64,000 bases of DNA from Aphelenchoides besseyi (Eukaryota > Nematoda > Chromadorea > Rhabditida > Aphelenchoididae): positions 16,430,001-16,494,000 of the forward strand of contig JAMPIQ010000001.1 in NCBI GenBank assembly GCA_024699855.1. Reading direction: 5' to 3'. The notes beneath the pieces are model-generated. The model searched no databases. It saw only the letters and a program-made list of their open reading frames with translations, and was not told the DNA's origin. Position 1 is the first letter of the stretch, and each line of letters starts with the position of its first letter. Of this stretch, positions 12,695-23,313 are shown piece after piece. Made by a program: the position numbers and the translations under genes.

Positions 12695-14019
12695 ATGAAC
12701 GGAACAGTTGTGGCAACGCTAAGTCACGCTCATGTCGACCATCCACATCGATATCATCAACCAGCAGCGCATTCAATCGTCGAATTGTCCGATGGCATAC
12801 AACCGAAAGTCTCAAATGATCCGTTGGTACCCGAAGGTCCGACATTGGTGTTATTGTGCGCCGAATGCAAGATCTTCGCCATCTTCCTCTACTCACTACT
12901 TTCAATTGTGTCGTTTGTTGGCAACGCACTTGTTGTCGCGGTAATTATAAAGTTTCGACGACTACACACTCCTACAAACATGTTGATTTTGAATTTGGCA
13001 ATCGCTGACTTGATGATTTCGCTGCTATGTATGCCATTGAGTTATTGGCACGTGATCATTTTCGAGGATCAACGTTGGGTCTTTGGCGCGTTTCTGTGCA
13101 AAATCTTCAATTTTCTTCAAGCAACTGCCGTGTTTCTAAGCTCATGGACTCTTGTGGTTGTCAGTTTTGATCGCTTCCTTGCCATCATGTTTCTCATGTC
13201 TCCGTGGTTACGTTTGAACATGAAACGGGCATCCCTTTTGATTCTTGGAACGTGGGTTTTTTCGTCAGTAATGGCCCTTCCACTCTTAATTGTCAATCAG
13301 GTAGTCGAATCAATTATAACCGTTTTGATCAGTTGTTTTAGACCGAAAGAACACCCGATGGTGTCGAGATTTGCCAAGAGAATTGGCAGCTTTTGAGTGT
13401 GATTGGAAACTCGGAGAAGATCGTTCATAGCTATACGACTGCTGTCTTTTTCCTACAATACTGTTTTCCCTTGTTGGTCTTAATTGTTACGTACACGTGC
13501 ATTGGATTGAAAATGTGGAACTCCAAGGTTCCCGGTTCGGATCGCACGGAAAGTGCTCGATATCTAATGCAGGGAAGACACGATTCGGTTAAGAAAGTAA
13601 ATTGAGTTTGTGCTATGCTTTTTGATTTTACTTTTTAGCTAATTCCCATGGTCCTTTTGGTTTCCGTGTTGTACGCCGGTTGTTGGTTACCTCAAAATTT
13701 GCTAATGAACATTTGGATTGTTTACGATCCATCAATCACTTCACATCCGCTCATTCTGTACATTTGGTGGATTGCACACACGATTGCAATGTGTCATTCG
13801 GCTGTCAATCCATTCGTTTATTATTGGCAAAATCGACGACTACGCGAGGGTCTTTTGTACATGTTGAGATACTTGCCGTGCATCAACTTCGACGGTCTTC
13901 ATCATCTCGAAGAGAAAACGACGGGTGTTCGTGCGGCCAAAATTGCCAATCTAGTGGCTTATATGCCCGTTGCGAGCAAATCGTCAGTGATCAAATGTCC
14001 GGAAAAAAGCACAAGCTGA
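12695..14019 (+). CDS. Rhodopsin-class neuropeptide receptor (NPY/RYamide-like GPCR)
   Basis: Three exons (12695-13300, 13342-13596, 13639-14019) join in phase 0 to 413 residues, with seven hydrophobic segments. Class A hallmarks are visible: GNALVV in helix 1, NLAIADLM in helix 2, a helix-3 cysteine (FGAFLCKIF), DRF in place of DRY, CWLPQN in helix 6, and NPFVYYW in helix 7 for NPxxY. The conserved WVFGAFLCK extracellular segment and CWxPQN fit the neuropeptide Y/F, RYamide and tachykinin receptor group better than amine receptors. It probably couples extracellular peptides to heterotrimeric G proteins in neurons; ligand and G protein cannot be read from sequence. The polyadenylation signal AATAAA is at 14131-14136. 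Confidence is high for the class, modest for the ligand group. Confidence 0.88.
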
Positions 14020-15211
14020 ATACTCGTTGTAAATATTCGATTCTCAATTTTAAGTGCCAATTGTACTTTGTTTTAAGCCTTCAATTTCTACGGGTTTGAT
14101 TTGTCTCGATCTCTCCTAATGGTACAGAACAATAAATACAAGTCCAGTTTACGATGATCGACCACCTTTATGTTCTTTTGCATCCATCAATTTGTTCTAG
14201 AGATTACAATCATTCGCAAAGAATTCACATCTAATCAACTTACAAGTTGGAGCTTTGAAGGTATTAAAGCGAAAAAGTCAAAATGAGACAATTGACAGAT
14301 TTTAATTGTAATGGTGAGCATAAAAAACAAGCGTACAATCGCTATCATTGACTACATTGTACATTCAAATCATCTCGAACCGGCACTCCGGTTGTTCATA
14401 ACCACTTCAACAAAACCGCTTCGTTTGACGCGTGTAACTTCATTTCTCGCTGCTCTTTGATTATCTTTATTGTTTTCGAAATAAACTTCGTATGTTCTCA
14501 GTATTGGGAACTCGCAAAAATTCCGTCTGATGCAGTCAGAACTGAGGGCGATTTGTGTTTGCCTTGTGAGTGTCCGAGAGTCGCCGGCAAGTAATCCGAA
14601 GATCACCTCTGCCAACACCAGCGACTCTTTAACCCTCGCAGATATACGGCGGTTACGATGAATACCAAGTCGAGTCGTTACCACCGAAGTGACAACGACT
14701 GAAGAAAACGCCGTTTAATCGTCTTATATGCGCAGCAACAAGCGGAAAACCGATGGGAACGATCGCCTTTATCCTCGAGTTCTGTTCGTCTCAACTGCTA
14801 CTCATTTTCCGCGCTATTTCCACGGCATTATCGTCACTGCGCGTTAGGTTGAAGGATTTAAGCGTTGATGATTGTCAATCGTGTAGAAATTGCATGTGCG
14901 TTTTGCTAGACAGATATAACTTGAATAATTAGTAGAAGCCTAAGAGTGACTATGTGGAAGTTCTGTTCGTCTGTTTGATGCGTTGAAAAATGTAGAGGAT
15001 TGAAGGAATGGTAGATAGACGCAGTTGGAAACCTATTCATTGATTTTAAGGTCTTCGTTAAACCTTTTATACGAACTTAAACTTTAGTTGAACAATCACG
15101 TTTAATTTTCAATAAAACTAATATAAACGAAAACCAAAAACAGAATCGGTATCAAGCACGGACACTTAAGAAGTTGTATCGGTTCTTGTCGTAATTTCTT
15201 GGGCAGATTCG
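14020..15211. other. GPCR 3' UTR and intergenic; one unassigned minus-strand open frame
   Basis: The GPCR polyadenylation signal is at 14131. A 104-codon minus-strand open frame (14684-14370) encodes a basic, unrecognised sequence; I could not link it to other exons and do not call it a gene. Confidence 0.4.
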
Positions 15212-15786
15212 TTACGGTATGTCGATGAAGCAAACTTCACGAAGACCGCTAGCAACCATAGGAAGCAGCGTTATTTGAATCCACTTGTTCGCACGCCCAT
15301 CGAACAAACTCAGAATCGAACAGAAAGAGTCCTTAAAAAGAGTTAAGAATCGGTAAAAAAAAGTATATAAACGTACAATTAATAGACCAGGACCTTGACA
15401 ATGCCGACTCCTTGAAATCCCAAGACATTCAGAGTTCAGCAATTACTTGAGGTGCCACTGTTGACGACTTCTCAATTTTTTCGTCAGCCAGTTCGATGAT
15501 GATTGAAACTGAACGCAGTTGGATTCACCACGTCACAGACTGTCCAACCTCCAATTTGACGTCATTTCCAACTCACTGTCTTTGATGCACATAGTCGCAT
15601 CTCTTGATTTCGACTGGCGTGCTTTGCAACTCTAAAAAGTGTAAGCCTATCTGTTCTATGGACTCATTACAAAACTTACATAAGCGCGCCAGAAGTATTG
15701 AATCCGTAGTACTTGTGAAGTCCTCCAGGAGACTTCAATGAATAATTGGAGAATTCACAAAACAACTCGAATTGATGAGTAGAGGA
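15212..15786 (-). CDS. Unrecognised multi-exon gene, C-terminal part
   Basis: Five minus-strand exons (15786-15680, 15631-15577, 15508-15447, 15410-15377, 15331-15212) have good GT donors and AG acceptors, introns of 36-69 nt, and reading phases that agree at every junction. Together they give 125 residues to a TAA at 15214-15212. Features are ELFCEFSNYSLKSPGGL, GFNTSGALIV, a KSRHCQGPGLLI segment and a hydrophobic, Cys-containing tail (LREVCFIDIP). No family was recognised. A TTGCAG acceptor precedes the first listed exon, so at least one 5' exon is missing. The case rests on consistent splicing alone; decay of an old gene is also possible. Confidence 0.4.
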
Positions 15787-16366
15787 CTGCAATGAGAATC
15801 AGAAGTGAAGTTGAAAGACAAAAATCGACACGACCGACTGGTAGGAAAAAACTGAGAAGACTGAAGACGAATCCTTGAAATGAATTCGTTTGAGTAGAAG
15901 GTTTGTTGTCTCAAGCGGATTTTTATGACACGTGGATTTAGAAGTTGAAGAGTCTGTAACCGAATGTAAACAACAATTGTTTTTGTTTATAAACGTTTAT
16001 TTGACCTACTTTTTCAATCACTTTCTTTTGCGTTGTTACGATTAGTGATTGTGGACTTCTATGCAGTTACGCGTTCGGAGTTAAAGTAACTACCGCAGCC
16101 TTAAACCGCTCAAATTACCGATATTCAGTGTCGATATTAAAAGTTTGATCGAATTGAAAGTTTATAAGCTATTTATGTTTTCAGCTCAAAAGGCTACTAA
16201 CTATTTTTTTGTACAAATTGAAGGTATTTGTAGACTTAAAACGGAAGCGATAACATCATTTGAACTCAATCAATACTTAAACTTAAAAATGATAGTGTAT
16301 AAATAAGATTAGGGTAAATGGTTATAAATCATTAGAACCAGTTGCTCTTAGTTGATTGACTAGAAG
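15787..16366. other. Intergenic, nothing recognised
   Basis: AT-rich; possibly contains the unassigned 5' exon of the minus-strand gene that ends at 15212. Confidence 0.4.
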
Positions 16367-16787
16367 TTAATAGTGGCAACGAAAATTGATTTCAGTTAAA
16401 CAAAAGGGCGAAAAATAGTCATTGCGATAATGGGCATAAAACTGAGAGACGAGTTTCTGGTGTTTTATTGTTTTGTGCAGAATATTTTGTTCATAGTGTG
16501 ATCGAAAAATACGCGACAACTTTTTATATGTCATCTTCGGAACGTGATTGTATTCGCCGTAATACATGGCAAGTTGCTGAGATAACTCGGTTTTAAAGAT
16601 TGCTGAATTCCGTATTGTAACAGAAATTAAGGACTTTTGTTTACCTTTTGATTGGTTAACCCAACATATGGTCGCATTAAACAATTTGGGATTATCCAAC
16701 AACATTCGAAGAAAATGTCAAAGTCGAACACTACGCGGTCGATTTGTTCCGTTCACATTTCTAAACTCACGTGTTACATGCAAAATA

Positions 16788-16819
16788 TTGGTTTGTTACT
16801 AAAGTTTTGTCTGATTGCG
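16788..16819. repeat. mariner left terminal inverted repeat
   Basis: Matches the reverse complement of 18142-18172 apart from one extra A; preceded by TA. Confidence 0.88.
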
Positions 16820-16964
16820 TCATGAGTGACCTAAATTTGTAATGAAAGAAATTGACCGGTCGGTTGGAAGTGTGTGAACGAAGTTCGGTTGTTCAGCTGC
16901 CTACTGTCCTAAGTATGATTTTCGTTGTAGATTAAAATTTATTTATTAAAATTAACACAAATCA

Positions 16965-18008
16965 TCAAAAATACTCGCCATTTGAGTTGATAGTGCAGCG
17001 CCATTGTTCGGGCAATTGGGTGATTCCGCGCGTGTAGAAGGATCGATGACGGGAGGCGAAGAACGAGTTCAGGGACCGGCGGAGATGATCGACGTCGTTG
17101 AATCGGCGTCCTCGTATCCACGTCTTTAGCGAACGGAAGAAATGGTAGTCCGTTGGCGAAAGGTCCGGAGAGTACGGCGGGTGCTCGATGGCCGTCCAAC
17201 CCAAAGTCCTCATGTGCTGTTGAGTTCTTCAGGCGGTGTGCGGTTGCGCGTTGTCCTGGAGCAGTAGAACGTCGCGGCAATGACAAAGGGCGGCGGCGAC
17301 TCGATCCATTTGAGCACAGTACAGTTCCGAAGTGATCGTCTGCCCGCAGTCCAACAACTCCCAGTGCACAACACCTAACCGATTCCACCAAACAGAAAGC
17401 ATAATTTTTGTTTGGAAAAGATTCGGCCGGGGTGTACTAACCGGTCGCTGATTGGGACGCAACCATTGCCCACGGCGATATGGATTGGCGAGTTGGACCC
17501 ATGTTTCGTCGCAGGTTAGGAGCCGGTGGACGAACGGGTTGGCACGTTGCTGCTGGAGGAGATTTTCGGCAGCCCGGACTCGCCGTTGCTTCTGCAGGTC
17601 CGTCAACTCGTGGGGTACCCACCGTCCTCGTTGATGCCGGAGACCTAAACGAGAATAACCATTAGTGATTGTAGACATAAAGAATTGCTTGCCCGCTCGT
17701 CTTAATGTTCTCCAAACGGTTACATGGCAACAACCATTGGCCAATTCGCGAGTTGATTGCGCAGGTCGATTAAACACAGCGTTGAGAATCGTCGGTTGAT
17801 GAACCGTTGGCGGACGTCCTGTTCGTGGTTGATCGGCCAAATCCTCGAGTCCATCGTCGAACTTTTTGAACGATCGACATGTCGTTCTCTCCGTGGTCGT
17901 TCGCGCTCCATGTGCCAAGTTGATGATGGCGGCGGCTTTGGCGGGCGAGTGATGGAGACGATATTTGTTGAGAAGCAGAAGTCGCACTTGTTCAGGAGTG
18001 AGGCCCAT
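16965..18008 (-). pseudogene. mariner transposase with an in-frame stop
   Basis: From Met at 18008 the frame shows the paired helix-turn-helix DNA-binding half (linker SGRP-like DQPRTGRPP), the WVPHEL motif, and the catalytic region. The three acidic residues are in TCDETW, LLQDNAQPH and SPTDYH; the last two are separated by 34 residues, the DD34D signature. One TGA at 17231-17229 replaces the codon after DNAQPHTA; beyond it the frame continues through HPPYSPDLSPTDYHFF to a stop at 16965. The TGA is one C-to-T change from CGA (Arg). A 16-residue insertion before WVPHEL equals a 48-nt segment (17692-17645) that begins GCAAG and ends TTTAG. Removing it restores the usual family spacing, so it may be a GC-AG intron. 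The protein is not expected to be active as read. Confidence 0.85.
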
Positions 18009-18141
18009 TTGACGAAATTAGTCAAGGAAACAGGAGTAGCGATGTCAAGAAACAGCAGATCCAATAAATCAAATTTGACACTTCGTTTAATTTCCAATCG
18101 GCCGGTCAATTTCTTTCGTTCCAATTTTAGAAAATACATTG

Positions 18142-18172
18142 CGCAATCAGACAAAACTTAGTAACAAACCAA
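18142..18172. repeat. mariner right terminal inverted repeat
   Basis: Reverse complement of the left repeat (16788-16819) with one base missing in an A run; followed by TA. Confidence 0.88.
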
Positions 18173-18827
18173 TATTTAGAGAAGTTACTTAAGATCAGAA
18201 TCAAATGAATAGCTGCTCACCGAAGACATTTCGTTACTCAAAAATCATCTATCTTACTGAGAAGTAACAGACGAACGGGATAGTAGGGCGGTTTCGGACA
18301 ATGATGGAGGTGAAGCAAAAGAGTAATAATCGAATTTTTGGTTTAAATGACAAACTGAAAGCTTTGTTTGATGATCCACGTAGTGAATGTTATTAGAATG
18401 CCACATTTCGGGTATCAATTGATCGGCTGAAAGTAACGAAGGTTGTTGACTGTAGTCGTGTCTGCAATAGTTAGCAACTAAAAACCGAAAGTCGAGACTA
18501 TAAAAGAAGAAAAACCAAACCAATTTCCACAGCTAAATTTCATCGTGCAACGTCTCATCATAATTTGGAAAATAAAGGCACAATTTACTTAGCATTCCAT
18601 TCACAAGCCAGAGATCACTGCAATTGCAATTTTGATGGAGTTGAAAGCGAAAACGCTCAGAAACATTGCAAAATCATCTAGCCGTCTGTTCAACATTCCA
18701 ACTGGCCGGATCTGAACAACAAATTGATGAACTTGAACTCCTGCTCATCTACTGGAATGTTAAGGTTGTCGCAGGTTAAACGAACACTACGAATGAAATG
18801 ATTAATGGAAACGTAATTTGGTTGCAT

Positions 18828-19790
18828 CTAAAGAAATGTAAAACAAAAAACCTCGAACCCACTTGAAATGTTGAGAACTGTTTGTTAAAATTTGCTGTCT
18901 CCATTGTAATTGTTATAATTGTCTCTTACAAATGATAAATTATTGAAATTGAGTACCATTTATCAGTCTACAAATTACGCAAAGAAAGAATCCACCCAAC
19001 GGTTGTGTTGCCTTTGGGTGAAAATGAACAGTTTTGCCGTTTCGACCATTTCAATACTTATCAGCTTCCGTTTTTTAAAACAACCGCAAATCTTTGTTCA
19101 ATGCTATGTCGACAGTAGTACAAGTCGATTACTTACAACCACGCCTATTTGTTGTGGCATATTTGAAACCATGTTTTAAATTGAACACAAGAATCATTTC
19201 GAAATTCAGGGGTTACAACGAAAATTTTGATCACATCAAGATGCGCAGCCGACATTTAAATGCTTTGCAACAAAAGATATCTGCTTTTACACTCTTCAAC
19301 TGCCAAATTTGATTACAAGTTACAACTTGAGTTTCTGAGGAAATTGATTGTTTTCGTATGTTCCAGTTATGCTTTCGAGCTTGTTCTTTAAGTTAAGAAT
19401 TCCGGTCTGGAACGTGCATGAAAGCGTGAAGATAAGGTTGTTTAATGGACTCGTTGGTCCTCAAATCCAATGGAAAACAACCACTGATTTTGGTATCAAA
19501 GCCGAAGAGGTAAGTGTTTCATCTATTGACTTTGTTTGTCAGTTCTCTCACTGTTTAGTGCCCAACGCTTAACAGGTTTCAAGCGAAAAGTCGGTGGTCT
19601 GTTAGATCGCTGATTTTTTTCAAATTCATTTCGTGCATCTCACTGTTGAGTTCGGTCACTATAACATGCCTATTTGCGTTATACGAATGCGGGCAAACTG
19701 TTTTGATTGTTAGCGATTTTATCGGTTGAATGACCGTGCGATTCCTCGTGATTCACGAAACCCCAAAAATAACGGTTGTTTTGAGGCAAA
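18828..19790. other. Intergenic, nothing certain
   Basis: Plus-strand open frames at 18919-19179 and 19348-19572 are short. The second has a possible GT donor near 19511, but no partner exon or family was found. Confidence 0.4.
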
Positions 19791-20227
19791 TGGAAATTCC
19801 GGACGGCGAGTTCGAGAAGGGAAAGAAGATGTTCATGGAGCTGTGCTCTAACTGCCATAATATCTCATCGGTGGTCATGACTACTGGGCCGGAAGAGTCA
19901 CCAGCTTCGGTACTTCGATTACTCTGAGGCGATAATAAACAAAGAGAGTTATCAGTTCTTTTATTTCTTATCACGGGATTTCAGAGTGTTATCTGGAAGC
20001 TCGTGGAAATTTTCCAGTACTTGAAAAATCTAAACAACTACATTCTCGGGAACAAAGTTGGTTTTCGCTGGGCTCAAGCAGAAACAAGAAGGCGCCAATC
20101 TTATAAAGTTTATCGCTGAATATCCAAGTTCCGTCAAAGTCTCAGTCGAAGATTCGAACGACGAGCCTAAATTCAAATGTCCATCATTTGTAAAATGGTG
20201 GGCGCGGGCGTTACCGTTTTTCTTTTG
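19791..20227 (+). pseudogene. Cytochrome c pseudogene, copy 1 (unprocessed)
   Basis: The frame begins MEIPDGEFEKGKKMF and retains the haem-binding CSNCH. At TTGP the reading jumps one frame to GRKSHQLRYFDYSEAIINK, missing the LHG-type segment that usually follows TGP. An intron-like gap ending in TTTCAG (19982) leads to SVIWKLVEIFQYLKNLNNYI, and a further frame change gives VFAGLKQKQEGANLIKFIAE. All these match cytochrome c in order, including the C-terminal helix. At least two frameshifts and one deletion make it non-functional. The intron-like gap suggests a DNA-level duplicate rather than a retrocopy. Cytochrome c normally shuttles electrons from complex III to IV in mitochondria. Confidence 0.82.
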
Positions 20228-20395
20228 ACGGATCCGATGAAGTTGTATCTGGATAGCTTACGGATGAAATAGTCTTCTGTTTATTACTAGTCTCAATCAT
20301 ATTTTGTATTCATGTATTTACTAATAAATCGGCAATGATGATGGGAAGAAAGTGGAGTTGACGATCGGAAGCAAAGTGTTAAACTTATAAAGTGG

Positions 20396-20524
20396 AGTAT
20401 GGAGAGTACGTATTTGACATTTGTTTTGCAAGATATGAACTTTTACTGAGTAAATTTTTGACTTGAAATTAACACTGAAATCGATTTTTCTGATCAAACC
20501 ATATCGAAAGTTGAGCCGACTGCC
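20396..20524 (+). repeat. Dispersed repeat, copy A (inverted copy at 28765-28894)
   Basis: About 130 bp, from GAGTATGGAGAG to GAGCCGACTGCC, is nearly identical to the reverse complement of 28765-28894. On the minus strand it reads as LNFRYGLIRKIDFSVNF ... SVKVHILQNK; several differences between the copies are conservative, so it could be an old coding exon. More patchy similarity continues toward 20325. I do not recognise the protein. Confidence 0.75.
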
Positions 20525-20538
20525 ATCAGATCGCATCG

Positions 20539-20991
20539 ATGGCCATTAAGACTGGACCTCCGCTAAAGAACATCATACGGCGTAAAAGTGGCGGCCTCTG
20601 TTTCTACACGTATTTACCAGCAATCAAAAGAAAAGTGAGTTATCAGTGTTTTCTTTTTTACCATTGAGTTTTGGAATGTCACCTGGGCACAAAAAAACTT
20701 GTCCGAATACCTAAAGATCCAAAATTTTTCATTCCCGGAACGAAGATGAACTTCGATGGTATCGAAAAAGAACAAGAAAGAGCCGATGTGATCACGTACA
20801 TCGCGGAGCAGATCATACAACTGGTGAATGATCGCATCGAAATTTCAACAGAAGTAGTCGAAATTAAACCGTGGATAAATGGTCTCAAATCTAGGACAGC
20901 TGTTGCGGCAGCACTAATGGTATTCGTAATCACATATTCGGAAATTCTACCTGGACAGTTCAGTCGGAAAATAGTCTATGTTCATTACTAG
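20539..20991 (+). pseudogene. Cytochrome c pseudogene, copy 2 (haem half lost)
   Basis: The reading starts at MAIKTGPPLKNIIRRKSGG, matching the TGP-LHGLIGR region. An intron-like gap leads to [14 protein letters not shown] and, one frame over, [20 protein letters not shown] and ERADVITYI, the conserved axial-Met loop (PGTKM) and C-terminal helix. A one-base shift between SEYLK and DPKFF breaks the frame. No convincing CxxCH upstream was found; sequence there belongs to a dispersed repeat. The open frame runs on for about 60 residues to 20991. It differs clearly from copy 1, so the two decayed independently or come from different parents. Confidence 0.75.
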
Positions 20992-21436
20992 CATCCGCTG
21001 CATTTCATTTTTAAAACCGAGCAGCTGGAATCACAGTATTTTTGATCACGTACCCGCTCAAACTTCTAATGGACAAGTACATCGCCGGAAAATAACCTTA
21101 CTAGTCATATCAAACGCATTTTTCTTCAATCGTTTTCACTTTGGTAGTAGCGATCAAAGCTTGCTATAGATTGGGGAGAGTCTTAATTTATGCCGCCGAT
21201 CCATTTCCTCTCGATTCATCCCCGGTCCGATTTATCACCCATAACTGTTTATCCCCAAAATTTTTGACAATAGAATGCCAATGGAATACTTGAAATCGCT
21301 CGTCCAAAACTTTAATGTGACATTTTATGTTACGAGTACTACTATTTGCAATCTCATCATTACGGTTCTTGAATCCACTCCCAGTTTGCATTTCACTAGT
21401 AATAAATGAGTGTTTTTCTAGATCCTTCTCATCGCG

Positions 21437-22987
21437 ATGCAATCGATCTCAACTTTTGACGATCCAAACGTTACGGTTTGGCGAGTCGACAACTTTGCCG
21501 AATCCTACGAGCAGTCGATTGCGGAAGATCGAATGGCGAGCGAACCGTATGCCTTTGAACATCCCGAATTTGGAAAAATCGGCTTTTATTTTAAATTTAA
21601 ACCGAGAACGATCTCCGATCCAAATTCTGCTCATTTTCACATGCAACTTATGAACGTTCCCTCTGAATTCTCGACTACAATAAAATGCAGTTCGTGCATC
21701 GAAACAATCGACAAGAAACGTACTAAAACAAAGAGTAAGCGAGGTTTTTTGCTTATATACTGTAGAGTTTTAGATGTGCATGTTTCGTTTGACACAAACT
21801 CAGCGTTCAAATACCTCTGCTCTTTTTCTTCCGGACAATTGACCGAGTTTTTACATTCAACGACCGTCTTCATTTGCTGTCGTTTGCCATATCCGATCAA
21901 GTCAAATGGCTCGATATCAACGAAGAATACTTTGTACCGTTGGCCAATAACTTATTTTGAGTCTCGCTTCAACGTTGCGCGATTTTCGAACATCATGGCA
22001 AAGCGATCGACTCAAAGTTCCTGAATTTAAAGACGTCAGGTTTTTGGTTAAATTTCATCCAAGAGGTCAAAAAGAATGTGCTGATTTCCGTGGTTTCCTT
22101 CTGGAAGTCGAAAATCCAGCTGGTCATTCAAAGCTGTCAATCCAATTTGATTTTTGGTTTTAAAATGCAGTGAGACAACTTTAAAGAGTTGGTGAGTTAT
22201 TCTTTAGCTTATTATTTTACTGTTTTAGGACTCAACTGCGCGTTTTCCACTTTTAAAGTTTATGGATACTTGAAGTATCTGGAGTTAACAGAACTCTTGG
22301 AGTTCGCTGACAGAGGTCTATTTGCTATTTGGTGCTATGTGCGAGCAATCATTGATCCCGCTACATTGCTTGATATTCCTTTTCCACGGGAAATTGCATT
22401 GTTTTTCAACGATCCATTCTTCTCAGACGCTGGAATTCGTGTGAACGACCAAGTTTTTAAAGTCAGTTTTCGAATGTCCTTTTTTTAACATCTTTTTCTT
22501 TAGATCAGTAGAGCGATTGTCTTATGCAAGTCGCCTGTTTTCCGCGGGATGTTCGACAAAGAATGCAAGGAACAGAAAAGTGGAGTAGTTACGATCATAA
22601 ACTTTGAAGCTTTGATGGTCTAGAAAATGCTCAATTACATCTACAAAAACGAAGTCGTGAACTTGAAAGTAAGTGCTGCTCAGCTCTTAGAAGTTGCTAA
22701 TTATTATCAGGTGAAGTCTCTTGTGGTCAGTTTCTTACTGTTAGACATTTGAATTGAATGTGTTTCAGAAAAAGTGTACCGACTCGATTCTCGCCAACTT
22801 ATCTGTCGACAACTTGTCGACACCTTGCAATTGGCCTTTGAATTCGAACATCTCGAACAGTTCAAGAATGGTGTGTTAAAGTTTGCTCACGAAAACTTCA
22901 AAGAAATGCAAAAACTGACGGAGTAAAGATTTGTTGAAGAAAGTTCCGGAGATCGCTATTGAACTACTTGATATCGCCTACGCATAA
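21437..22987 (+). pseudogene. MATH-BTB (BATH) substrate-adaptor pseudogene
   Basis: Ordered fragments of a MATH domain appear first (VTVWRVDNFAESY, FGKIGFYFKFKPR, then in another frame RLHLLSFAISDQVKWLDINE, and ADFRGFLLEVENPAG). A BTB domain follows (SDAGIRVNDQVFKV, ISRAIVLCKSPVFRGMFD, MLNYIYKNEV, AAQLLEVANYYQVKSL) with a BACK-like tail (LQLAFEFEHLEQFKNGV). At least three frame changes are needed, plus a TAG inside the BTB (22621-22623) and a TAA at 22924-22926 before a last fragment ending at 22987. Intact proteins recruit substrates to Cullin-3 ubiquitin ligases and are greatly expanded in nematodes. This copy looks dead. AATAAA follows at about 23061. Confidence 0.78.
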
Positions 22988-23313
22988 GCTGAACAAATTT
23001 GTTGTTTTATTTGTTGACTTTTTTATTGGAATAAGAACAGTTATTGTTCATTTGCTTCCAATAAAATAACTTCGTTGATTTGATCTTTAGCGGCTTTCGG
23101 TTAGTTTGTGTAAGACCATAACAACAAACTTCTAATCCTGGTTAATAAACTGGTCCACTTGTATTTACGGAGAAACATGTTGCCAAGCAGTATTTACCTT
23201 TTTATTCAAATTGATTTCTAAGTTTGCATAAATTGTGGTTTCGAATTTGCATATTGAAGACTTTCGGTTTGTGTTTTCAGTTTTCAGTCACTCGATTGAG
23301 TTGTTTTCTCCGA

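Larger units (their letters stand above)
16786..18174 (-). mobile_element. mariner (Tc1/mariner, DD34D) element, 1,385 bp between TA target duplications
   Basis: Inverted repeats of about 32 nt begin TTGGTTTGTTACTAA: left end 16788-16819, right end 18142-18172 in reverse, differing by one base in an A run. TA dinucleotides flank both ends (16786-16787 and 18173-18174), the normal target duplication. The element encodes one transposase on the minus strand and lies in an intron of the ETS-like pseudogene. Confidence 0.9.
16367..18827 (-). pseudogene. ets-4-like: Decayed SPDEF/ETS-4-like transcription factor (Pointed + ETS domains), interrupted by a mariner
   Basis: On the minus strand a possible start (18827) leads to an exon ending in LTCDNLNIP. 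An exon from 18711 follows with a Pointed/SAM-like domain (DPASWNVEQTAR ... LWLVNGMLSKL), then a Ser-rich linker exon ending at 18258. An ETS domain is split between exons 16760-16645 and 16602-16367. ETS signatures are HFLRMLLDNPKLF, CWVNQSK, AIFKTELSQQLA, PKMTYKKLSRIFRSHY and LVSQF, closest to SPDEF. The linker donor and ETS acceptor agree in phase across an intron that holds the mariner. Lesions: TGA at 18676-18674 where the Pointed domain has Trp, a TAG after that domain, an apparent one-base shift before DPASW, and TGA at 16720-16718 where the first ETS Trp is expected. The third ETS Trp is replaced (MYYGEY). Such factors bind GGAA sites in DNA. This copy is probably dead, though translation could restart at Met 16705 inside the ETS domain. 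Confidence 0.72.

Noticed and set aside
16674..18720. Idea that TGA is read as Trp in the ETS-like gene
   Set aside because: The same gene and all neighbours use TGG for Trp and TGA as a normal stop, and it also has a TAG and a shift, so ordinary decay is simpler.
20515..20526. Possible haem motif (stop-Ala-Asp-Cys-His) upstream of cytochrome c copy 2
   Set aside because: The bases belong to the dispersed repeat also found at 28765-28894, so the resemblance to CxxCH is probably chance.
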